Assembly (NCBI GenBank): GCA_035259145.1
Contig: DATFWQ010000157.1
Location: forward strand, 1-23,705
Length of the DNA stretch: 23,705 nt
Direction: 5' to 3'
Origin: CF-161 sp035259145
GTDB taxonomy: Bacteria; Chloroflexota; Dormibacteria; Dormibacterales; Dormibacteraceae
In this document: piece after piece, positions 14,457 to 21,700 of the stretch
Layout: every line of letters begins with the position of its first letter
Numbering within the stretch: position 1 is the first letter of the stretch
Made by a program: the position numbers and the translations under genes
Notes under the pieces: model-generated
Seen by the model: the letters and a program-made list of their open reading frames with translations, nothing else
Databases searched by the model: none
What the model was told of the DNA's origin: nothing

Positions 14457-14632
14457 CCGCTCTCTGGCGAGTCGTGGTGGGTAGGCCCGGCTCCGCCGGG
14501 CCGATTGAGTTGTTGCGAAACGCCGCCGGACGCCGCCCGTCACCCACCACCGGTGGGACGGCGGCTCCCGTCTGCGCCGGCACGGAGGGGGTCTGGAGGG
14601 GGAGGCCTGCCTCCCCTTGCAAGCTCTAGCGT
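14457..14632. repeat. 176-bp tandem repeat, copy 2
   Basis: This second unit directly abuts copy 1 and is about 95% identical. It keeps both hairpins (14484-14502 and 14599-14616). Its last 7 bases reach into the 3' end of the GH2 gene, including that gene's stop codon, so the duplicated unit carries the GH2 3' flank. Confidence 0.9.
14599..14616 (-). terminator. Hairpin 3' of the GH2 gene
   Basis: GGGGAGGC-CT-GCCTCCCC (8-bp perfect stem) begins about 10 bases after the GH2 stop on the minus strand. No U-tract follows. It is a likely transcript end; the repeat carries a second copy at 14423-14440. Confidence 0.45.
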
Positions 14633-16323
14633 CGCTTCGGCGTCTGGGTGATGGGCCGGATCAGCTCCGGATCCACCTTGGGCCGCCGCTCAAACGTGAG
14701 GAGGCCGTTTCGTTCCTGCTCGATGTCGGTCAGCTGTGTGTAGCAGAAACCCTCGACGGGCCCGGGCGCCATCAGCGCGTCGACCATCGCGCGATACGTC
14801 CTCAGTAGCTCATCTGGGCCGCTCGCCTCGGCAAAGCCCCAACCGCCGGAGCCGGCGAGCGCCACGCCGCCGAACTCGCTGAGGAGAAGTGGCTCGCCTC
14901 GGTACCGGTAGCCGGGCAGGTACGCCGCACGCGTTGGGCCGCCGGCACCTCCAACCTGGTCCGCACCCTCGAGGGAGTAAGCAGGGCCCAGCGCCGAGTC
15001 GAGGCTCCTGTAGCGCCGCGCGATCTGGCCCGCGGATGAGTAGTCGTGGATCGTACAGAGGTCGCTGAGGGCGTGCTCCCAGCCGTCGTTGGAGATCACA
15101 GGCCGCGTGCCGTCCAGCTCGTGGGTGAGGTGGTAAAGCTGAACCAGGAAGCGCGATTGTGCTCCTCGGTCGGTGGGGGGCCCGAGGCCGAAGCTTTCGT
15201 TGACAGGCACCCACGCAACCACTGACGGGTGGTCGCGGTCACGCAGCACCGCCTCCTTCCACTCGGCCGCCAGCCGCACCTCCGCGTCTGGAGAATACCG
15301 GTGGGCGTTCGGCATCTCGGCCCAGACCAGGAAGCCGATGACGTCGGCCCAGTACAGCCAGCGGGGGTCCTCGACCTTCTGGTGCTTGCGAGCTCCATTG
15401 AATCCGAGTGCCTTGGCGAGGTCGATGTCCCGACGCAGGTCGTCATCGCTCGCTGCCGTGAGGAGACCCCCCGGAAAGTAGCCCTGGTCGAGGACCAGGC
15501 GCTGGACGTACGGCTGCCCGTTGAGCCAGACGCGACCGTCGCGTGTCTCGATGGTGCGCATCCCGAAGTAGCTCGTGACGTGGTCGATCTCCTGGCCGGA
15601 GACGTCGAACAGCTTGACCTCGAGGTCATAGAGCAGAGGTGAGTCCGGGCTCCAGGCCACTACCTCGCGAAGCGGAATGCGCCCCTGGCCCGGCGAGCCG
15701 GACCGCTGGCCCACAACCCTGCCTCCTAGTGATGCTTCGATCTGCACACGACCGTCAGCGACGACCTCGACGTCCACCAAACCCGCGTCAAGGTCCGGCC
15801 TGACGCGCAGATGCTCGATGTACTGGCCGGGAAGTGGTTCCAGCCAGACCGACTGCCAGATCCCGGTCGTCGGGGTGTAGAAGATCGACTCGGACCTGTC
15901 TCCCCAGTACTGCTTGCCGCGAGGAACGGTCAGGTCGGCGAGCGGGTCCTCCGCCCGGACTACGAGGATGTTGTCCCGCCCACGACTGGCGTGAGTGACG
16001 TCGGCGCTGAACGGGGTATGCCCGCCCTGGTGGCGGGCGACCTCGACGCCGTTTACCCAGACTGAAGCCCGGTAGTCGACCGCGCCGAAGTGCAGGAGCA
16101 GGCGGTCGGCATCGGGCGCCGCGAAGCGGCGCCGGTACCACACCACGTCGCCGGGAGCGCGGTCACCGATTCCCGACAGCTGTGCCTGCGGGCAGAACGG
16201 CACCAGGATGCGGCGGTCGAACCTGGGTTCGTCGCCGGCACCGAACTCCCACTCCCCGTTGAGGCTCACCCAGTCGCGCCGTCGCAGCAACGGACGGGGA
16301 TATTCAGATCGCGGCACAGTCAT
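14626..16323 (-). CDS. Glycoside hydrolase family 2 protein (beta-galactosidase/glucuronidase type)
   Basis: The 565-residue protein starts MTVPRSEYPRPLLRRRDW. The order is a jelly-roll sugar-binding domain (about 1-165; VWYRRRF, VWVNGVEVARHQGGHTPF), an immunoglobulin-like domain (about 170-265), and a TIM barrel with the acid/base Glu376 in VPVNESFG and the nucleophile Glu483 in LLLSEFGG. This retaining two-glutamate arrangement is that of GH2. There is no signal peptide from this start, so it is probably cytoplasmic and acts on imported oligosaccharides. The frame is open to 16383, but homology begins near MTVPR. It is divergent from a sugar ABC ATPase. The exact sugar is not deducible. Confidence 0.92.
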   Translation of the reverse strand: MTVPRSEYPRPLLRRRDWVSLNGEWEFGAGDEPRFDRRILVPFCPQAQLSGIGDRAPGDVVWYRRRFAAPDADRLLLHFGAVDYRASVWVNGVEVARHQGGHTPFSADVTHASRGRDNILVVRAEDPLADLTVPRGKQYWGDRSESIFYTPTTGIWQSVWLEPLPGQYIEHLRVRPDLDAGLVDVEVVADGRVQIEASLGGRVVGQRSGSPGQGRIPLREVVAWSPDSPLLYDLEVKLFDVSGQEIDHVTSYFGMRTIETRDGRVWLNGQPYVQRLVLDQGYFPGGLLTAASDDDLRRDIDLAKALGFNGARKHQKVEDPRWLYWADVIGFLVWAEMPNAHRYSPDAEVRLAAEWKEAVLRDRDHPSVVAWVPVNESFGLGPPTDRGAQSRFLVQLYHLTHELDGTRPVISNDGWEHALSDLCTIHDYSSAGQIARRYRSLDSALGPAYSLEGADQVGGAGGPTRAAYLPGYRYRGEPLLLSEFGGVALAGSGGWGFAEASGPDELLRTYRAMVDALMAPGPVEGFCYTQLTDIEQERNGLLTFERRPKVDPELIRPITQTPKRR

Positions 16324-16339
16324 CGTGCTGGATACCCTG

Positions 16340-16368
16340 GTGACGCCAGCCGAAACGGCGAGTACAAT
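16340..16368 (+). promoter_or_regulatory. Putative promoter GTGACG-N17-TACAAT
   Basis: GTGACG (16340-16345) and TACAAT (16363-16368) are 17 bases apart, the same design as 4372-4400. Transcription would start near 16375, giving a leader of about 45 bases before the small ORF at 16421 and about 150 bases before the ABC ATPase. Confidence 0.6.
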
Positions 16369-16420
16369 CCGACCAAAGGTCAACCACGTCGCCGATTCGC
16401 TCGGTGAGGGAGGTGTGTCG

Positions 16421-16510
16421 ATGCATGTGACGCGTCCACTGAGGAGGGCTCTCGCCCGCGGCCTGCTCCCCAGCGAGACTTCGTTCGCAGCATCCTGGCC
16501 GGCTCAGTGA
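16421..16510 (+). CDS. 29-codon leader ORF upstream of the ABC ATPase
   Basis: ATG 16421 follows a strong SD (GGGAGG, core GGAGG 16409-16413, 7-base spacing), much better than that of the downstream gene. The peptide starts MHVTRPLRRALARG and ends SFAASWPAQ. It is Arg-rich at the front and has no run of one amino acid, so it is not a classical amino-acid attenuator. Its TGA ends 15 bases before the ATG of the ATPase, so ribosomes finishing it could re-initiate there. It lies between a good promoter and a main gene, as a regulatory uORF would; translation is inferred. Confidence 0.5.
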   Translation: MHVTRPLRRALARGLLPSETSFAASWPAQ

Positions 16511-16525
16511 AGGGATAGTCAAGAG

Positions 16526-17581
16526 ATGGCATCGGTTACATACGACCACGTAGTGAAGCGCTACACCCAGGAGACGACGGCTGTCCGGGACTTCAACCTG
16601 GATGTCACGGACAAGGAGTTCATGATCCTCGTCGGTCCCTCCGGCTGCGGTAAGTCGACAGCACTGCGCATGCTGGCTGGGCTGGAGACGATCACCGAGG
16701 GGCAGATCAGGATCGGCGACCGGGTGGTGAATCACATCGCCGCCAAGGACCGCGACATCGCCATGGTTTTCCAGTCGTACGCGCTCTATCCGCACATGAC
16801 CGTCTACGACAACCTCGCCTTCCCACTTCAGATGAAGCGCATGCAGAAGGCGGAGATCGACCGGAGGGTCCGGCAGGCGTCGCGTATCCTCGGCCTCGAC
16901 AACTTCCTGAAGCGAAAACCACGCGCGCTCTCGGGGGGTCAGCGACAGCGCGTCGCCCTGGGCCGAGCCATCGTCCGAAGCCCGCAAGTCTTCCTCCTCG
17001 ACGAACCGCTCTCCAACCTGGATGCCAAGCTGCGAGCTCAAACGCGGATCGAGCTGCAGAAGCTCCACCGGGAGCTGGAGACGACCTTCATCTACGTGAC
17101 CCACGATCAGGTTGAGGCCATGACGATGGGCGATCGGATCGCAATCATGTATGACGGCATCCTCCAGCAGGTGGGGACGCCCGACGAGATCTACGACCAC
17201 CCCGCCAATCTGTTTGTAGCCGGGTTCATCGGCAGCCCTACGATGAACTTCGTCCCGGTCACCGTCCAGAACAGCACCGCAAAGGCGTCCGGCTTCGAGG
17301 TCAGCCTGCCCAAGGCCGTGGCCCCGTCAAGCGGCACCCTGGGCTTTCGGCCCGAGGCGGTGACCGACCGTGTCCAGGACGGCGCCGCCATCAACATCAA
17401 GGTGGATGTGGTCGAGCGGCTGGGCTCCGACCAGTTTCTCTATGGGCAGGTAGGCACCGACACGGTCACAGCCCGGGTCGATCCGCGAATGAAAGTCACC
17501 CCTGGCGATACGGTCCGGTTGGGCCTGGACACCCGCTCCCTGCACTTGTTCGACCCGGATACCGAGAAAGCCTTGCTGTAG
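16526..17581 (+). CDS. Sugar ABC transporter ATP-binding protein (MsiK/UgpC/MalK type)
   Basis: The 351-residue ATPase has Walker A GPSGCGKST (37-45), Q-loop FQSYALYPHMTV, signature LSGGQRQRVALGRA (about 135), Walker B VFLLDEP (155-161), the H-loop His193 in VTHDQ, and a C-terminal TOBE-like regulatory region (GTLGFRPEAV). This is the CUT1 carbohydrate importer ATPase type. No permease or binding-protein genes are in the window, so it may be a shared ATPase like Streptomyces MsiK. A weak SD (AAGGGA, 16510-16515) overlaps the leader ORF stop. It is followed after 9 bases by the ParB-fold gene, which implies an operon. Confidence 0.95.
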   Translation: MASVTYDHVVKRYTQETTAVRDFNLDVTDKEFMILVGPSGCGKSTALRMLAGLETITEGQIRIGDRVVNHIAAKDRDIAMVFQSYALYPHMTVYDNLAFPLQMKRMQKAEIDRRVRQASRILGLDNFLKRKPRALSGGQRQRVALGRAIVRSPQVFLLDEPLSNLDAKLRAQTRIELQKLHRELETTFIYVTHDQVEAMTMGDRIAIMYDGILQQVGTPDEIYDHPANLFVAGFIGSPTMNFVPVTVQNSTAKASGFEVSLPKAVAPSSGTLGFRPEAVTDRVQDGAAINIKVDVVERLGSDQFLYGQVGTDTVTARVDPRMKVTPGDTVRLGLDTRSLHLFDPDTEKALL

Positions 17582-17590
17582 TCGCCACGC

Positions 17591-18463
17591 GTGGAGGACT
17601 TTCAGGCCCTCGACGACTTCGACGCCGCTCGCTTTCGGGCCTTCAGGAGGGCGGTAGGGGCGGTGCTCACGCGCCGGGCCCACCGGTTGATCTCGCTGAA
17701 CCAGGTGCTGGACGCTGCCAGGCTGGAAGGGCAGGCCGACCGCGGCGTGCGCGACATACCGCTCGATCGCATTGTGGGATCGGCCGGGACGGCGAAGACC
17801 CGTGACTTCGACCCTGCCTTTCTGCCCACGTCACGGAGGCTCCGCCACCGCTGGTCTCGGGTCTACACCGCGATGGTGGAGGGCGAGATACCTCCTATCG
17901 ACGTCTACCAGTTGGGCGACAGCTACTACGTCATAGATGGTCATCACCGCGTCTCGGTCGCCCGAAGTCTGGGCCGCGACGCGATTGCCGCCCACGTGAC
18001 CGAGGTCCGCACGCGCGCGCCGCTGGGGCCGGACGTGGACGCCGCCGAGCTGCTTCGGGCCGCCGAGTATGCAAGATTCCTGGAGGCGACCCAGCTCGAC
18101 CGGCTGCGGCCCGACGCGCGACTGGAATGCAGCCGGCTCGGCCGCTACGACGAGCTCCTCACGCACATCCTCGGCCACAAGTACTTCCTCGGACTGGACG
18201 GGAGGATGGTCACCCTGCCTGAGGCCGCCGCCAGCTGGTACGACACGGTCTACCTACCGATCACCGAGGTGATCCGCAGGCACAGGGTGCTGGAGCAGCT
18301 GCCAGGCTGGACCGAGGCCGATGTCTACGTCGAGACCACCCGGCGGTGGCTGGAGCTGAGCGAGGCAGGGGAGGTATCGGGTCCTCATCAGGCTGTGCAC
18401 TCTCTGCTCAGCGAGGAGGAGCGCCGCTGGTGGCGGCGCCGGCGCTTCATCCTGCTTGGCTGA
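17591..18463 (+). CDS. ParB/Srx-fold domain protein (DUF4032-like), function unknown
   Basis: The 290-residue protein starts at GTG 17591, 9 bases after the ABC ATPase. Residues about 50-140 form a ParB-N-like domain: PLDRIVGS, then PPIDVYQLGDSYYVIDGHHR with D116GHHR120, then VSVARSLGRDAIAAHVTEV. ParB-N folds include DNA-partition CTPases, sulfiredoxin and several small-molecule enzymes, and this one has no DNA-binding HTH that I can see. The C-terminal half is helical, with LGHKYFLGLDGRMVTLPEAAASWYDTVYLP and a closing WWRRRRFILLG. It resembles the uncharacterised DUF4032-type actinobacterial proteins as I recall them. It stands outside any parAB context, so a role in chromosome partition is unlikely. 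Confidence 0.75.
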   Translation: MEDFQALDDFDAARFRAFRRAVGAVLTRRAHRLISLNQVLDAARLEGQADRGVRDIPLDRIVGSAGTAKTRDFDPAFLPTSRRLRHRWSRVYTAMVEGEIPPIDVYQLGDSYYVIDGHHRVSVARSLGRDAIAAHVTEVRTRAPLGPDVDAAELLRAAEYARFLEATQLDRLRPDARLECSRLGRYDELLTHILGHKYFLGLDGRMVTLPEAAASWYDTVYLPITEVIRRHRVLEQLPGWTEADVYVETTRRWLELSEAGEVSGPHQAVHSLLSEEERRWWRRRRFILLG

Positions 18464-18472
18464 GCGACGGGG

Positions 18473-19027
18473 CTAGTCCTCGGGCGACAAGCCATCCGGG
18501 CGCCCTGCCACGTGGTCGAGCGCCATCAGGTAGCCACGTGCCCGCTCGGTCAGCGGGTACCGGTTGACCAGCGTCCAGAAGCGCGGGCCGTGGTGAGGCA
18601 CTTCGAGGTGCGCGAGTTCGTGGACGAGGAGATAGTCCAGCGCCCAGGCGGGCAGGCGGGCCGCCCGCGTTGCAATCCGGATGACACCCGCTGCCGCGCT
18701 GCATGAGCCCCAGCGCCTCGTCTGCTCCGCGTACGCGATGCTGTTCCATCTGAGCCGGCCGTCGAAGTAGCGGCGGTTGAGAGTCTCGGCCCGGCGCTCG
18801 AGGATGCCGTCGGTGGGCCGGGCCTGGCGGACCTGCCGCTCCAACCGGGCCCGCATACGCTCCGCCCACTCGTGACGTTCGGCGACCGGCATGGTTGCGG
18901 GCACCCTCAGCTCAAGCACGCCGCCCACCATCCTTGCTGACACCGTACGGTGGCGCCGGGGCGAGGCGACGATGCGGATGGGGGGTGACCAGGGCTGTTC
19001 CGCGGCATTTGCTCCACCTCTCGTCAT
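18473..19027 (-). CDS. YgjP-like (DUF45) zinc metallopeptidase
   Basis: The 184-residue protein has the family blocks RWGSCSAAAGVIRI and H136ELAH140LEVPHH146GPRFW. The two His of HELAH and His146 should bind zinc, with Glu137 as the base. YgjP/DUF45 proteins are related to SprT and M48 peptidases; their targets are mostly unknown. I chose ATG 19027 because upstream codons are Pro/Gly-rich shadow sequence over the intergenic hairpins. A TATCAC lies 11 bases before the start, and no SD was seen. It is convergent with the ParB-fold gene, with 9 bases between the stops. Confidence 0.85.
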   Translation of the reverse strand: MTRGGANAAEQPWSPPIRIVASPRRHRTVSARMVGGVLELRVPATMPVAERHEWAERMRARLERQVRQARPTDGILERRAETLNRRYFDGRLRWNSIAYAEQTRRWGSCSAAAGVIRIATRAARLPAWALDYLLVHELAHLEVPHHGPRFWTLVNRYPLTERARGYLMALDHVAGRPDGLSPED

Positions 19028-19118
19028 GGGGAGGAGAAGTGATAGCACGACGGCCGCCGGCAATGCTGGCGAGCCGGCAGGGGGGTGCCCGTGGCACGGG
19101 TCCCCCGGGCCGCGGGCC

Positions 19119-19150
19119 TTGAGGGGGGAGTCCCCCCTCCGGACAGGGGG
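19119..19150. repeat. GC hairpin element sharing a 12-mer with the 176-bp repeat
   Basis: In the 169-base divergent gap (19028-19196), GAGGGGGG-AGT-CCCCCCTC (19121-19139) forms a perfect 8-bp stem. It is followed by CCGGAC, so that CCCCCTCCGGAC matches, in reverse orientation, the GTCCGGAGGGGG of repeat copy 1. CTTG precedes both. It may be a short member of a dispersed repeat family. Confidence 0.4.
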
Positions 19151-19184
19151 TGCCCACCGCTCGGGTATCAACTGGATGGTCAGC

Positions 19185-19190
19185 TACGAT
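19185..19190 (+). promoter_or_regulatory. Putative -10 element (TACGAT)
   Basis: TACGAT lies 6 bases before ATG 19197, which supports that start over the in-frame ATG at 19176. Confidence 0.45.
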
Positions 19191-19196
19191 CCGGCA

Positions 19197-20021
19197 ATGC
19201 TCGTCTTTGCAGCGATCGCCCCACACGCAACTCACGCTCTCGTCGACGGCGAACCGCCCGGTGCGGAGACCCGATCAGCCATGGCAGAGCTGGGAGCCCG
19301 GTTCGAGGCAGCACTGCCTGACGCTGTCATCGTCCTCACCCCCCACACGGTCCACGTCGAGGGGGCGATGGCGGTCGTTACGGCCTCTTCCGCGGCCGGC
19401 GACCTGGCTCAGTGGGGTTCGGCCGACGTCAAGCTGCGGGTTCCGCTCGACACAGCGCTGGCGATCACCGTCAGGGACGCCATCCGGGCTGCTCGCATAT
19501 CCGTGGTCGGCGTCTCTTACGGCGGCAACAATCAGGCAGAGGCTGTGATGCCCATGGACTGGGCCACCCTCATCCCCCTGTGGTGGATGGGCGGCCGATC
19601 AGACCCACAGGTACCGGCCGTGATCGTGTCCCCCGCCCGCGATCTCTCCGTCGAGTCGCACGTCCAGGCCGGCGCCGCGATCGCGAGCGCGGTCTCGGGG
19701 CTGGATCGACGCGTGGCGCTCGTGGCCAGTTGCGACCACGGGCATGGCCATCTGCCGGATGGACCCTATGGGTTTCGTCCCGAGTCGGCAGTTTTCGACG
19801 AGCTGGTGTGCTCCCTTGTCCGAGACGATCGACTCGCCGCCGTGGCCGAAATCGACCCGGAGCTGGTTCGGGCGGCGGCCGCCGACAGCTGGTGGCAGAT
19901 GCTCATGCTGGCCGGGGCCCTCGGCGACGGCTGGACCGGTCAGTTCCTCGCCTACGAGCGGCCCACCTATGTGGGGCTGATGTGCGCCGCCTACGCGCCA
20001 CGGACGGCGAGCGCCGGATGA
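19197..20021 (+). CDS. LigB-type (class III extradiol) dioxygenase family protein
   Basis: The 274-residue protein starts MLVFAAIAPHATHALVDG. His10 and His13, the later VLTPHTVHVEG, and SCDHGHGHLPDGPYGF match the metal-binding layout of class III extradiol ring-cleavage enzymes (LigB, DODA, and the related MEMO fold). Such enzymes open catechols with O2 at a non-haem Fe(II); some family members have other or unknown roles. The substrate is not readable, and no aromatic-degradation genes lie nearby. The TGA is one base away from the stop of the carboxylase on the other strand. Confidence is good for the family and low for the reaction. Confidence 0.8.
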   Translation: MLVFAAIAPHATHALVDGEPPGAETRSAMAELGARFEAALPDAVIVLTPHTVHVEGAMAVVTASSAAGDLAQWGSADVKLRVPLDTALAITVRDAIRAARISVVGVSYGGNNQAEAVMPMDWATLIPLWWMGGRSDPQVPAVIVSPARDLSVESHVQAGAAIASAVSGLDRRVALVASCDHGHGHLPDGPYGFRPESAVFDELVCSLVRDDRLAAVAEIDPELVRAAAADSWWQMLMLAGALGDGWTGQFLAYERPTYVGLMCAAYAPRTASAG

Positions 20022-20022
20022 G

Positions 20023-21678
20023 CTACAGGGGGATGTTGCCGTGCTTGCGGTTGGGCCGCTCCACGGTCTTCCGCAGGCAGACCTGCAGGGCCCGGATCAG
20101 CTCGCGCCGTGTGTCTCGCGGCTCGATGACGTCGTCGACGTAGCCGCGTTCCGCGGCGACGTACGGGTTTGCAAACCTGACGGCATAGTCGGCCACCAGC
20201 TCGGCCCGCCTTGCGGCCGGATCGGCCGCAGCCTCCAGCTCGCGCCGGTGGATGATGTTGACCGCGGCGTCCGGCCCCATGACGGCGATCTCCGCCATCG
20301 GCCAGGCCAGGTTGATGTCGGCTCCCATCTGCTTGGGCGACATCACGCAGAAGGCCCCACCGTAGTCTTTGCGCGTGATCACGGCCAGCTTCGGCACCGT
20401 CGCTTCGGCGTACGCATAGAGCAGCTTCGCGCCGTGGCGGATTATGCCGCTGTGCTCCTGCGCCGTACCTGGCAGGTAGCCGGGCACGTCCACCAGCGAC
20501 ACAAGCGGGATGTTGAAGGCGTCGCAGAAGCGGATGAATCGCCCCGCCTTGGTCGAGGCGTTGATGTCGATCGCGCCCGCCAGCACCTTCGGCTGGTTGG
20601 CGACCACCCCGACTGCGTACCCGTCGAGCCGGCCGAACCCGATCAGCATGTTCTGGGCGAAAAGGGGCTGCACCTCGAAGAACTGACGGTCGTCCAGCAG
20701 CCGGCTCACCACCTCGCGCATGTCATAGGGCAGGTTGGGGCTGTCAGGCACCAGAGTCTGCAGCTCCGAGTCCGCGCGCTCTGGATCGTCGGCCGTCGGC
20801 AGGATGGGGGGGCTGTCGGCGTTGCTGGACGGGAGGTACGACAGCAGCTGGCGCAGGCCTGTCCAGCAGGTGGCCTCGCTGTCGGCCAGGAAGTGGGCCA
20901 CCCCCGAGCGGGTGTTGTGCACCTCGCCCCCGCCCAGTTCGTCGAAGCCCACGTCCTCACCGGTGGTGACTCGAACCACCTCAGGACCCGTGATGAACAT
21001 GTAGCCCGAGCCTGCCACCATGAAGATGAAGTCGGTCAGCGCTGGGGAGTAGACAGCCCCTCCGGTGCACGGGCCGGCGATCACGCTGAGCTGGGGGATG
21101 ACTCCTGACGAGCGCACGTTGCGGAAGAAGATGGACGCGTAGCCCGCGAGCGCGGCGACGCCCTCGTGGATGCGGGCGCCCCCCGAGTCGTTGATCCCGA
21201 TGATGGGGATGCGGCTGCGCAGGGCCAGCTCCTGGACCTTCACGATCTTCTCGGCGGTGACCTCGCCCAGCGACCCGCCCAGCACGGTGGGATCGAAGGC
21301 GTAGACGGCGACGTCGCGACCGTCGATCATGCCGAAGCCGACCACCACCCCGTCCCCGGCGGCGCGCCGCTCCTCCATCCCCAGGCCGGTCGCGCGGGCG
21401 GTGGCGAACATGTCGAGCTCCACGAAGCTGTCCGGGTCCACCAGTGCCTGAATACGCTGGCGCGCGTCCGGCTTGCCCTGGTCGCGGCGTTTGCGGATCG
21501 CGTCGGTCTCGCCGTGGAGCACCTCGTAGCGGCGCTTGCGAAACTGGTTGAGCTTCTGCTCAGACGCGCTCGCGGGCCGCAGGTCCGGGGCCTGAGGAGG
21601 TGTCGCGGGCCGGGGCGTGGTGGGCCGCACCGGGCTCAGTCGCGGAGGCTTCCGTTCACCAGACCGGGGTTTTGCCAC
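20023..21678 (-). CDS. Acyl-CoA carboxylase beta subunit (propionyl/acetyl-CoA carboxyltransferase)
   Basis: The 551-residue carboxyltransferase moves CO2 from biotin to an acyl-CoA (acetyl-, propionyl- or methylcrotonyl-CoA class). Visible blocks are VDPDSFVELD, DSGGARIHEGVAALAGYASI, GPCTGGAVYSPALTDF, VDVPGYLPGT, ATVPKLAVITRKDYGGAF and DINLAWPMAEIAVMG, which are PccB-like. The biotin carboxylase (alpha) partner is not in the window. I placed the start at GTG 21678, giving MAKPRSGERK. The upstream ATG at 21702 would overlap the divergent LysR start, and TACCAT lies 7 bases before the GTG. It is divergent from a LysR regulator, the usual layout for a regulator and its target. Confidence 0.93.
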   Translation of the reverse strand: MAKPRSGERKPPRLSPVRPTTPRPATPPQAPDLRPASASEQKLNQFRKRRYEVLHGETDAIRKRRDQGKPDARQRIQALVDPDSFVELDMFATARATGLGMEERRAAGDGVVVGFGMIDGRDVAVYAFDPTVLGGSLGEVTAEKIVKVQELALRSRIPIIGINDSGGARIHEGVAALAGYASIFFRNVRSSGVIPQLSVIAGPCTGGAVYSPALTDFIFMVAGSGYMFITGPEVVRVTTGEDVGFDELGGGEVHNTRSGVAHFLADSEATCWTGLRQLLSYLPSSNADSPPILPTADDPERADSELQTLVPDSPNLPYDMREVVSRLLDDRQFFEVQPLFAQNMLIGFGRLDGYAVGVVANQPKVLAGAIDINASTKAGRFIRFCDAFNIPLVSLVDVPGYLPGTAQEHSGIIRHGAKLLYAYAEATVPKLAVITRKDYGGAFCVMSPKQMGADINLAWPMAEIAVMGPDAAVNIIHRRELEAAADPAARRAELVADYAVRFANPYVAAERGYVDDVIEPRDTRRELIRALQVCLRKTVERPNRKHGNIPL

Positions 21679-21684
21679 GTGCCC

Positions 21685-21691
21685 TATGGTA
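21685..21691. promoter_or_regulatory. Symmetric bidirectional -10 element (TATGGTA) between the LysR and carboxylase genes
   Basis: The plus strand reads TATGGT (21685-21690), 10 bases before ATG 21701. The minus strand reads TACCAT (21691-21686), 7 bases before GTG 21678. The two hexamers share five base pairs, so the divergent promoters should exclude each other and both may be controlled by one LysR site. Confidence 0.5.
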
Positions 21692-21700
21692 GATCGCGCC

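Noticed and set aside
14259..14629. Similar 62-64-codon frames in both repeat copies, on both strands
   Set aside because: They arise from the 176-bp duplication. Differences between the copies often change amino acids, and there is no SD or TAnnnT before them.
18891..19196. Upstream extension of the LigB-type gene (open to 18891)
   Set aside because: It crosses the divergent YgjP-like gene and GC hairpins; homology and a -10 element support the start at 19197.
20041..21108. Long plus-strand open frame (355 codons) opposite the carboxylase gene
   Set aside because: It has no recognisable protein motif, is rich in Arg/His/Val as expected for an antisense shadow of GC-rich coding DNA, and the opposite strand is a clear carboxyltransferase.
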